Positions 1-7,993 of a stretch of 64,000 nt of DNA are shown here, piece by piece. Source of the stretch: Candidatus Sulfuricurvum sp. RIFRC-1 (GTDB lineage: Bacteria > Campylobacterota > Campylobacteria > Campylobacterales > Sulfurimonadaceae); contig NC_020505.1 in assembly GCF_000310245.1 (NCBI RefSeq), positions 496,001-560,000 of the forward strand. The letters run 5' to 3'. The stretch's first letter is position 1. Each line of letters opens with the position of its first letter. Position numbers and translations under genes: made by a program. The notes below the pieces were generated by a model. It was not told the origin of the DNA and ran no database searches. It was given only the letters and a program-made list of their open reading frames with translations.

Positions 1-1
1 C

Positions 2-1345
2 GACGGTCTCAGTGTTGAGGGAGATCATGTGGTCTTTGAACTCATGGACAGTGAAGACGGTGCCAAGATTGATGAACATTTAAAGAGCGTTCAAGGTACA
101 GCGGTCAAACTCTCCGGTGCAGCGTATAGTGTTTCGTTTAAACCCGAAGAGGTTGAAAAGCTAAAGACCCAATCGGTGGATCAGGCGATTGAAACGATTC
201 GTAACCGTCTCGATCAGTTCGGTTTGGCAGAGCCTGTCGTCGCACGTCAAGGGGTTGATAAAATTCTCGTGGAGCTTCCGGGGATCAAAACACCGCAAGA
301 AGAGCAGCGTGCACGTGAGTTGATCTCCCGTGCAGCGAAGCTGGAACTCATGGCAGTCGATGAAGATCGCTCAATGCGTGTAAATGACATGAGCGATGCG
401 GAAGCGCTGAGCTTCGGGGACAAAATTCTCGAAGATGCGTTGCAGCCGAATGTCAAACATCTGGTTAATGAGATTCCTATTTTGGATGGGACAATGCTGA
501 CCGATGCACAGGTGGGATACGATCAAAACAATCGTCCGGTGATTAATTTTTCACTCAATTCTGCCGGTGCACAGGTTTTCGGTGATTTTACCGGGAGAAG
601 TGTGGGTAAACGTCTCGCGATCGTTTTGGATGGAAAAGTGTACTCAGCACCCGTAATCAATGAACGTATCGGCGGTGGAAGCGGTCAGATCAGCGGTAAC
701 TACACAATCGAAGAGGCAAACGATTTAGCGATTGCTCTCCGATCCGGTGCCTTGCTTGCCCCTATCTATATGTTGGAAAAACGCTCTGTCGGGCCAAGTC
801 TGGGAGCGGACAGTATTAAAGCCTCTTTGCTCGCATTGGTGAGCGGATTTGTATTGGTTATGATTTTTATGATGATGTACTATGGGTTGGCAGGTATTAT
901 CGCCAACCTTGCAGTCTTGATCAATATCTTTATTATTTTGGCGATGATGGCACTTTTAGGTGCGACACTGACATTGCCGGGTATGGCGGGTATCGTCTTG
1001 CATATCGGTCTTGCTGTTGATGCCAATATTATCATCAACGAGCGTGTTCGTGAGCAGTTACGATTGGGTCTTAGTGTTCGAAAAGCGTTGGAAGAGGGAT
1101 ATGCTAAAGCGATGCGGGCTATTTTGGACTCCAATATTACCCAAATTATTGCGTGTACCATTTTGTATGTCTATGGAACGGGTGCGATTAAAGGGTTTGC
1201 CGTAACACTCAGTATGGGTATTTTGGCCTCTATGTTGACGGCGATTGTCGGAACCTACGGGATTTTTCAACTCTTTACCAATCGTATTGAAAAATCGAAA
1301 AACTACAAAATGTGGTTTGGAATGACGAGAAAGGTGAACGGATAA
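2..1345 (+). CDS. secD: Protein translocase subunit SecD, 5' truncated
   Basis: SecD forms with SecF the inner-membrane complex that uses proton-motive force to drive late steps of Sec export. The reading frame is open from base 2, so the true start lies upstream and the N-terminal part (first membrane helix and part of the periplasmic region) is missing. About 447 codons remain. They include the P1 periplasmic region with the DQFGLAEP segment, then the C-terminal RND-type membrane domain, which starts near base 800 and includes the conserved GLAVDANIIINERVRE stretch. The stop overlaps the secF start (TAATG), which indicates translational coupling. The order secD-secF-leuS-lptE is the one I recall from Campylobacter jejuni. 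Confidence 0.96.
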   Translation, partial: DGLSVEGDHVVFELMDSEDGAKIDEHLKSVQGTAVKLSGAAYSVSFKPEEVEKLKTQSVDQAIETIRNRLDQFGLAEPVVARQGVDKILVELPGIKTPQEEQRARELISRAAKLELMAVDEDRSMRVNDMSDAEALSFGDKILEDALQPNVKHLVNEIPILDGTMLTDAQVGYDQNNRPVINFSLNSAGAQVFGDFTGRSVGKRLAIVLDGKVYSAPVINERIGGGSGQISGNYTIEEANDLAIALRSGALLAPIYMLEKRSVGPSLGADSIKASLLALVSGFVLVMIFMMMYYGLAGIIANLAVLINIFIILAMMALLGATLTLPGMAGIVLHIGLAVDANIIINERVREQLRLGLSVRKALEEGYAKAMRAILDSNITQIIACTILYVYGTGAIKGFAVTLSMGILASMLTAIVGTYGIFQLFTNRIEKSKNYKMWFGMTRKVNG

Positions 1346-2316
1346 TGGAATTGTTTAAAGAAGATAAAGTCTATAACTTCCTAGGCAAAGGGAAAATCTT
1401 TTTCGTTGCTTCGTTTGTCCTTTTCTTTTTAGCGATTGCTCTTATCGCGACAAAAGGATTTTCTTTCGGTATCGATTTTACCGGAGGAACGGTGGTTCAG
1501 GTAAAATATCAGGGTGTTGCCCCTATCGATAAAGTACGTGAAGCGTTGGAGAAAAATGAACTTTTTAAACACGCCAGTGTTACGGAATTCGGTTCTCCTG
1601 AAGAGATTATTATTAAAACGGCGGCATCGACGGATGGATTGAGCAAAGATATCGGAGACGTTACACGAGAGATACTCAAAGGAACGGGTGAATTTGAAAT
1701 TCGTCGTGTCGATATGGTCGGACCGAAAGTCGGGGATGAACTTCGGGTTAAAGGGCTTACCGCGTTTCTTTTGACGTTGGCTGCAATTATGGCGATGGTT
1801 ACGTTTCGGTATGAGTGGCGTTTTGCATTGGCGGCGATTATCGCGATCGTCCACGATATCGTTATTACGTTTGGTTTTGTCTCCTTTTTTGAGATCGATT
1901 TCAACATCGAGAGTGTTGCGGCACTCCTTATGATTCTGGGATACTCGATTCATGATACGATTATCGTATATGACCGTATACGTGAACATATTCAAGAGTC
2001 TAAAAACAGTGATTTTGTTATGATCGTGAATGAAGCGGTTTCTCGTACTCAGTCTCGTACAACATTGACCTCATTGACGGTATTTTTCGTCGTATTAACT
2101 CTCTTCTTGTTTGGGGGAGATATTATGATCGGTTTCAGTTTCCCGATGCTTGTCGGTGTTATAATCGGAACCTACAGCTCGATTTTCGTTGCTGCACAGC
2201 TTGTCGTGTGGACAGGGTTTAGTGTAAGTCGATATCGTGAAAAAATGGCGGAGAAAATCAAACTTCAAGCCGAAAAAGAGAAAATGCGCGCTCAGTTTGA
2301 GCAGGGCATTGTTTGA
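1345..2316 (+). CDS. secF: Protein translocase subunit SecF
   Basis: SecF is the partner of SecD in the accessory export complex of the inner membrane. The 323-residue protein has a first membrane helix near residues 15-37, the GIDFTGGT motif just after it, a periplasmic domain, and five clustered C-terminal helices that include GYSIHDTIIVYDRIRE. That length is normal for the family. An upstream in-frame ATG at 1312 exists, but it lies inside secD. I prefer ATG 1345, which overlaps the secD stop by one base and has an AGAAAGG-like ribosome site. Confidence 0.96.
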   Translation: MELFKEDKVYNFLGKGKIFFVASFVLFFLAIALIATKGFSFGIDFTGGTVVQVKYQGVAPIDKVREALEKNELFKHASVTEFGSPEEIIIKTAASTDGLSKDIGDVTREILKGTGEFEIRRVDMVGPKVGDELRVKGLTAFLLTLAAIMAMVTFRYEWRFALAAIIAIVHDIVITFGFVSFFEIDFNIESVAALLMILGYSIHDTIIVYDRIREHIQESKNSDFVMIVNEAVSRTQSRTTLTSLTVFFVVLTLFLFGGDIMIGFSFPMLVGVIIGTYSSIFVAAQLVVWTGFSVSRYREKMAEKIKLQAEKEKMRAQFEQGIV

Positions 2317-2338
2317 TTACAGTATTTAGGAGTTTTTT

Positions 2339-4786
2339 TTGAATTATACCCCCGCATCGATTGAGGCCAAGTGGCAGAAAACTTGGAGTGCAACCAAAGC
2401 GTATGAACCCTCAACTGATTTTTCTAAACCTAAAAAATATGTTTTAAGTATGTTCCCTTATCCTTCGGGGCGCATCCACATGGGACACGTTCGTAACTAC
2501 ACGATCGGTGATGCCTTCGCCCGTTATTATCGTCAGCAGGGCTTTAACGTCCTTCACCCGATCGGCTGGGACAGTTTCGGAATGCCGGCAGAGAATGCGG
2601 CGATCAAACACGGTGTCCATCCGAAAAAATGGACCTATGAAAACATTGCGACGATGCGCGGAGAACTTGCAGGTCTTGGTCTTTCGTTTTCAGAAGATAG
2701 AGAGTTTGCGACCTCTAATCCTGAGTATACGGCGTTTGAACAGGGCTTCATCATCGATATGTTCAACAAAGGGCTCTTGTACCGGAAACAAGGGTTTTTG
2801 AACTGGTGTCCGCACGATTTAACCGTATTAGCCAACGAGCAGGTAGTTGACGGCGGATGTTGGAGATGCGGAACCGAGATCGTCCAAAAAGAGATGTATC
2901 AGTATTATCTCCGCATCAGCGATTATGCCGAAGAGCTCCTCGAATCGCTCAAAACGCTTGAGGGAAAATGGCCGAAGCAGGTTTTGACGATGCAGGAGAA
3001 CTGGATCGGAAAATCGTACGGTTTGGAGTTTGCCTTCAAACTGGATGAAGAGAGTAAGGCTAAGCTTGGCGCAGTTTATCAAAGTTTTGATGTTTTCACC
3101 ACCCGTCCCGACACGATCTACGGAGTAAGCTATGCGGCACTGGCACCTGAGCACGAAATCGTCCGTCATATGCTCTCGTTCGGGTTACTCGATCAAGCAA
3201 CAAGCGACGCGATCAAAGCGATGCAGCGGGTCAGTGCACGTGATCGTGCAACCAGCCCGAAAGAGGGTGTATCACTCGGTATTCATGTTCTCCATCCTCT
3301 AACGGGGGCAAAAGTACCGGTATGGGTGGCGAATTTCGTTCTCACCGATTACGGCTCGGGTGCGGTTATGGCGGTTCCTGCCCATGATGATCGCGATTAT
3401 GAGTTTGCGACCAAATATGATCTTCCGATCAAAGCAGTTATTTTCCCATCCGAGGGTGAACTGCCATCAGGGTGTGCCTATACCGAAGCGGGAACACTCC
3501 GTGATAGCGGAGAGTTCAACGGTTTGGATAACGTCACCGCTAAAGCTGCGATTATGGATCATTTCGAAAACGAAAAACTGGGCCGTAAAGTGATCAATTT
3601 CCGTCTCAAAGACTGGGGAATCAGCCGTCAGCGTTACTGGGGTGCACCGATCCCTCTGATTCATTGTGAATCGTGCGGAATCGTTCCCGAAGATAAATCC
3701 AATCTTCCGGTAGCACTTCCTGAGGATGTTGTGATCAACGGTGAGGGAAATCCTCTGGAACACCATGCGACGTGGAAACACTGCGCCTGTCCAAAATGCG
3801 GCAATCCCGCCATCCGCGAAACCGATACGATGGATACTTTTATCCAATCATCGTGGTATTTCCTCCGCTATACGGTCAAAAACGATTATACAGAGGCGCT
3901 AGACAAACAAGCCCTCGATTACTGGATGGGAGTAGATCACTACATCGGCGGGATTGAGCACGCGATCTTGCATCTGCTCTATGCCCGTTTCTTTACGAAA
4001 ATGCTCCGTGATTTGGGTTACGTCAACAGCGATGAGCCGTTTGAGCATCTTCTCACTCAGGGTATGGTTCTTAAAGACGGAGCAAAAATGTCCAAGTCCA
4101 AAGGAAACACCGTCGATCCGGGTGCATTGGTCGAGAAATACGGTGCCGATACGGCGCGTCTCTTTATCCTTTTCGCTGCCCCTCCGACCCAAGAGTTGGA
4201 ATGGAACGACAGTGCGGTGGAGGGGGCGTATCGCTTCCTCAAACGGTTTGCCGATCGCAGTCAATACGTTAATGTTACCGACCGCTTACCGATGATCGAT
4301 CATAGTACCCTTTCCAAAGAGGAGAAAAACGCTCGTAAAAAAGTGTATGAGGCACTCAAGCGGGCTCAAGAGGTATACACGGAACGTCATACCTTTAACA
4401 CGATGATTGCCGGTGTGATGGAAGCGATGAACGCATTGAACGAACAAACTAACCGTGATGTCTGGACGGAGGGGTATTGGATTCTTACCTCCGTGATGGA
4501 ACCGATCGTTCCTCATATCTGTTGGGAACTCTCTACTGAATTTTTCGGCGGGAAAAACTTCGGTGTCCAAGTGGTGCTCGAAGAGGTATTTGAAGTCGAT
4601 AGCGTAGCTCTGGGTGTCTCCATCAACGGTAAAAACCGCTCAACGATCGAAGTGGGCGTCGGTGAAAGCCAAGAAGCGATTATCGAGATTGCGAAAGCCG
4701 CAGTTGAGAAATGGATTGAGGGTAAAGAGATCGTAAAAGCGATTGTTATCCCCGGGAAACTTGTCAATCTCGTCATAAAAGGGTAA
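2339..4786 (+). CDS. leuS: Leucyl-tRNA synthetase
   Basis: This class I aminoacyl-tRNA synthetase charges tRNA-Leu in the cytoplasm. The 815-residue protein has the HIGH-type signature HMGH at residues 47-50 inside [11 protein letters not shown], a CP1 editing domain with the TTRPDT motif and the conserved AHDDRD stretch, zinc-type CxxC pairs, and the KMSKS loop at 583-587. The start is an unusual TTG at 2339, placed 6 bases after an AGGAG ribosome site at 2328-2332. No ATG fits before the conserved N-terminus. It is 22 bases after secF and 4 bases before lptE, so it is very likely in the same operon. Confidence 0.97.
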   Translation: MNYTPASIEAKWQKTWSATKAYEPSTDFSKPKKYVLSMFPYPSGRIHMGHVRNYTIGDAFARYYRQQGFNVLHPIGWDSFGMPAENAAIKHGVHPKKWTYENIATMRGELAGLGLSFSEDREFATSNPEYTAFEQGFIIDMFNKGLLYRKQGFLNWCPHDLTVLANEQVVDGGCWRCGTEIVQKEMYQYYLRISDYAEELLESLKTLEGKWPKQVLTMQENWIGKSYGLEFAFKLDEESKAKLGAVYQSFDVFTTRPDTIYGVSYAALAPEHEIVRHMLSFGLLDQATSDAIKAMQRVSARDRATSPKEGVSLGIHVLHPLTGAKVPVWVANFVLTDYGSGAVMAVPAHDDRDYEFATKYDLPIKAVIFPSEGELPSGCAYTEAGTLRDSGEFNGLDNVTAKAAIMDHFENEKLGRKVINFRLKDWGISRQRYWGAPIPLIHCESCGIVPEDKSNLPVALPEDVVINGEGNPLEHHATWKHCACPKCGNPAIRETDTMDTFIQSSWYFLRYTVKNDYTEALDKQALDYWMGVDHYIGGIEHAILHLLYARFFTKMLRDLGYVNSDEPFEHLLTQGMVLKDGAKMSKSKGNTVDPGALVEKYGADTARLFILFAAPPTQELEWNDSAVEGAYRFLKRFADRSQYVNVTDRLPMIDHSTLSKEEKNARKKVYEALKRAQEVYTERHTFNTMIAGVMEAMNALNEQTNRDVWTEGYWILTSVMEPIVPHICWELSTEFFGGKNFGVQVVLEEVFEVDSVALGVSINGKNRSTIEVGVGESQEAIIEIAKAAVEKWIEGKEIVKAIVIPGKLVNLVIKG

Positions 4787-4790
4787 GTCG

Positions 4791-5288
4791 ATGAAATACT
4801 GGATACTGAGCACTTTGATCCTTTTTGCCGGATGCGGCTATCAGCCCTCAAGCTATTATGCCAAAAGTGTGGTAGGAGAGAGTGTCAGTACCGAAGTGGT
4901 GATTTCGATGGAAGATCCGCAAAATACCGTCATTATCAAAGATGCTGTTGATATGGCGGTAATTACAAAATTTCGTACTTCGTTAGTCCCTAAAAATGCT
5001 TCACAAACCCATCTTAAAATCGCGATTAGTTCAGTTGGATTTACCCCTTTGCGCTATGATACGAACGGTTATGTTATCACTTACCGTACTACGGTAGTGA
5101 TGTCAGTTGAGCGTTTTAGCGGAGATAAGAGAGAGGTATATTCAACACGGGGGATTTATGATTTCGCGATTGAACCCAATGCGATTATAACCGATCAGGC
5201 CCGCTTCGAAGCGATACGCCAAGGGGCGCAAAAAGGGATCGATGCCTTTATCGCACACGTTGCGGCACAGGGTGCGAACTCGAAATAA
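4791..5288 (+). CDS. lptE: LPS-assembly lipoprotein LptE (putative)
   Basis: LptE is the outer-membrane lipoprotein that plugs the LptD barrel and helps insert lipopolysaccharide in the outer leaflet. The 165-residue protein has a short signal peptide ending in a lipobox (FAGC, Cys 15), followed by GYQPSS, which is typical of LptE N-termini. The rest alternates hydrophobic and polar strands as in the LptE fold. Sequence conservation is low in this family, so the call rests on the lipobox, the length and the location directly after leuS, where lptE is commonly found. The gene lies 4 bases after the leuS stop. Confidence 0.8.
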   Translation: MKYWILSTLILFAGCGYQPSSYYAKSVVGESVSTEVVISMEDPQNTVIIKDAVDMAVITKFRTSLVPKNASQTHLKIAISSVGFTPLRYDTNGYVITYRTTVVMSVERFSGDKREVYSTRGIYDFAIEPNAIITDQARFEAIRQGAQKGIDAFIAHVAAQGANSK

Positions 5289-5297
5289 GGGGTAAAG

Positions 5298-6833
5298 ATG
5301 ACCATTAATCAAATCGTCCGAAATACGGTAGAACGGCTTAAAAGCGAAGGGAAGATATGGACTCCCGATACGTATGCCGAAACGTTTTGTTCTGAGGCAA
5401 AAAAAGCGGGATTTTCCGTTGAAGATTGCAGCGGAATTGATCGTTATACCCCACTGTTCGATAAAAAAACGGCGGAAGAGATCAAGCAATACCGTGTCCG
5501 AACAACCGCCGAACTGATCCGTTTCCTCATTTCCAAACTTAGTCGTCTTAACCCTAATGAAGCCTCTGTATTGGTTGAACTTTTGAGTTCATTGGCAAAA
5601 CAAATGGCCCAAAGCATCGATGTTCTTCATAACCCGGAAGCCTCAGCACTGGCTAAAAAAACGGTTGCCATATTAGAAACCCAAGGCGGTGCGACACAGA
5701 TTGATCTGCTCAAACAAGCATGGGTCAATTTCCTCACGTTGTATGATGACTCTTTTTTGATGAAATTGGCACCGTTCGGATCGGTCGATACGGCTAATTT
5801 ACGCAGTACAATCGAGAATCTTCGTTTCCAGGAAGGGAGCAGTGAGAAAGTCGATTATGCGAAAACGGTTCGTCTTTTAGTCTCTTCTTTGGTTCCCTCA
5901 ATCGCCCCTACCATGGATAGCGCGACGATCCAGCTTTCACAAAAACTTCGGGATGAACCTTCTTACGTCGCTACTGCAGAGTGCGAAAAAGAACTTAAAA
6001 TGGCTATTGCTATGCGGGTGGCTTTGGATAAGCAAAGCGTTGAAGAAATGGTGAGAGCACTTGACACACTTTTAGAGAAACTCTCCGCACAACTTATCGA
6101 ATTGATAGAGCGAAGCGAAAACTCGACCAGCGAGATTCGTGAGGTTAAGCGAGATCTCGAAGCGTTAGAAAACAATAAACCTACCGACTTTAAAACAGCG
6201 CACAAACGTCTTTATGCGATTGCCAGCACCTTGGAAGAAAAAGTTGAAGTGTTGAGCAAAGATTTAAAAGTACACAATGAAAAAGTGACGCAGATGGGGA
6301 AAAAGATCGCGGCACTCGAAGAGGATTTAGCTCAAGCGACGCAAGCTTCTCGTGAAGATTTTTTAACCAAACTTTTTAATAAACGGGCAATCGAAGAGTA
6401 CCTGAATGTCAAAGAAGCTGAATTTGAGCGTCATGGACGCAGTTTTTGTGTCGCCATGCTGGATCTGGACTATTTTAAAACGGTTAATGATACGTATGGA
6501 CATGATGCGGGAGATGCTGTATTGCTTGCATTTGCTAAAATCCTCAAAGAAGAAGCGCGTACCAGTGATATTGTTGGACGTTACGGCGGAGAAGAGTTTT
6601 TAGCGATTTTAGGAGATACGGAACTTTTGGGTGCAAAAGTATTTTGTGAAAAAGTACGTAACCATGTGGAGCAAGCCCATTTTATGTATCAAGGACAGCG
6701 TATCAGTATCAGTGTGAGCATCGGTGTGGCTCAGCGTAGTGATTATCCTTCCATGAAAGCCTTGGTTAACGGGGCGGATGAGCGACTATACGATGCCAAA
6801 CGCAAAGGGCGAAATCGCGTCGAGCCTGCATGA
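5298..6833 (+). CDS. Diguanylate cyclase (GGDEF protein), cytoplasmic
   Basis: The predicted activity is synthesis of cyclic di-GMP from two GTP. The C-terminal GGDEF domain is complete: the DLDYFKxVND metal/nucleotide segment, the active-site GGEEF at residues 430-434 and an RxxD inhibitory site (RTSD, 421-424) exactly five residues before it. It should therefore be active and product-inhibited. The N-terminal ~330 residues show no membrane helix. They are mostly alpha-helical with a predicted coiled coil at about 245-345 leading into the cyclase, and I do not recognise a named sensor domain. The start at 5298 has an AAGGGGTAAAG ribosome site. The gene is 9 bases after lptE and overlaps folC by 4 bases. 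Confidence 0.92.
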   Translation: MTINQIVRNTVERLKSEGKIWTPDTYAETFCSEAKKAGFSVEDCSGIDRYTPLFDKKTAEEIKQYRVRTTAELIRFLISKLSRLNPNEASVLVELLSSLAKQMAQSIDVLHNPEASALAKKTVAILETQGGATQIDLLKQAWVNFLTLYDDSFLMKLAPFGSVDTANLRSTIENLRFQEGSSEKVDYAKTVRLLVSSLVPSIAPTMDSATIQLSQKLRDEPSYVATAECEKELKMAIAMRVALDKQSVEEMVRALDTLLEKLSAQLIELIERSENSTSEIREVKRDLEALENNKPTDFKTAHKRLYAIASTLEEKVEVLSKDLKVHNEKVTQMGKKIAALEEDLAQATQASREDFLTKLFNKRAIEEYLNVKEAEFERHGRSFCVAMLDLDYFKTVNDTYGHDAGDAVLLAFAKILKEEARTSDIVGRYGGEEFLAILGDTELLGAKVFCEKVRNHVEQAHFMYQGQRISISVSIGVAQRSDYPSMKALVNGADERLYDAKRKGRNRVEPA

Positions 6834-7993
6834 AACTGAGCGATTTTTTAGCGGCCAAGCCTCTTTTCTATGATGTGATCGATTATGATCGTTTCCCGAT
6901 AGTGTACCGTGAGATTGAGCACCTTCTGCCGAAACCTAAAATTATTCATCTTGTCGGGACCAACGGCAAAGGCTCAACCGGACGATTTCTGGCCACAGCC
7001 TTACATCGTTCAGGGAAGAAGGTAGGACATTACACCTCTCCTCATATCCTCCATTTTAATGAGCGGATATGGATAGATGGCGATGAGATTAGTGATGAGG
7101 CTTTGGAAACTGCCCATCAGAAGCTTCTTTTGATGGTGAACCGCAAAAGTGCCGAAGCCCTCAGCTATTTTGAATACACGACTCTTTTGGCAATGGTTTC
7201 CTATGCAGAGTGTGACTATATCGTACTTGAAGCGGGACTTGGGGGAGAATATGATGCCACAGCCGTATTTCCTAAAGCGCTCAGTATCTTTACCCCTATC
7301 GATTATGATCATGCGGCGTTTTTGGGGACTACCATCGAGTCCATTGCCACGACCAAATTGAATAGCATGCAAAGTGTTGCCCTTTTAGGGAAGCAGAAAC
7401 ACCCAATAGTTGAATCGATTGCTCGCACTATAGCGGATGCACAAGGGTGTAAGCTTGATACACTTTCAGAACGCGTTACACCAAACATTCAAGAACTGGC
7501 ATTGCATCTTGCCATGAAAAACAGTCTCAGCGACTATTTACGTGATAATCTGACGTTGGCGATGGCCGCATATGAGCTTTTGGGCTATGAAACGGACGAA
7601 TCGCTGTTCGATCAGAGCGCATTGTTTGGCCGTTTGAGCCGTATCGCTTCAAACATTACATTGGATGTAGGGCATAACGCATTGGCAGCAGAGTCAATAG
7701 CTGGAGCGTATACCGGTAAAAAAGTGACTTTGGTCTATAACACCTACGGGGACAAAGATTACCAAGAAATTTTGAGCCTTTTAAAACCGATTATCGAGTG
7801 TGTCGAGATAATCAATGTAGCTGAAGGACGGATTGTCGAGCGTGATCAGCTTGAATCGGTATTGGAGAAATTGGAAATACCCTATGGCGTATTTGAATCG
7901 ATTGAAGAAGATAAAGAATATTTGGTCTTTGGCTCTTTTAGTGTAGCCGAGACGTTTTTAAAGAGGATGAATGTCACAAGCACGATGGTATGA
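6830..7993 (+). CDS. folC: Folylpolyglutamate / dihydrofolate synthase FolC
   Basis: FolC adds glutamate to dihydropteroate and folates in the cytoplasm. The 387-residue protein has the Mur-ligase-type P-loop GTNGKGST at residues 43-50, the YTSPH substrate motif soon after, LEAGLGGEYDAT in the central region, and the DVGHN motif of the C-terminal domain. The family is often about 420-430 residues, so this is a compact version. It overlaps the preceding cyclase gene by an ATGA and overlaps mfd by 23 bases, so the three genes are probably translated in a coupled way. Confidence 0.93.
   Translation: MKLSDFLAAKPLFYDVIDYDRFPIVYREIEHLLPKPKIIHLVGTNGKGSTGRFLATALHRSGKKVGHYTSPHILHFNERIWIDGDEISDEALETAHQKLLLMVNRKSAEALSYFEYTTLLAMVSYAECDYIVLEAGLGGEYDATAVFPKALSIFTPIDYDHAAFLGTTIESIATTKLNSMQSVALLGKQKHPIVESIARTIADAQGCKLDTLSERVTPNIQELALHLAMKNSLSDYLRDNLTLAMAAYELLGYETDESLFDQSALFGRLSRIASNITLDVGHNALAAESIAGAYTGKKVTLVYNTYGDKDYQEILSLLKPIIECVEIINVAEGRIVERDQLESVLEKLEIPYGVFESIEEDKEYLVFGSFSVAETFLKRMNVTSTMV

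Noticed and set aside
1429-1995. 188-codon open frame on the strand opposite secF
   Set aside because: It lies fully inside secF, has no ribosome site and no recognisable domain, and is explained by the codon bias of the real gene.
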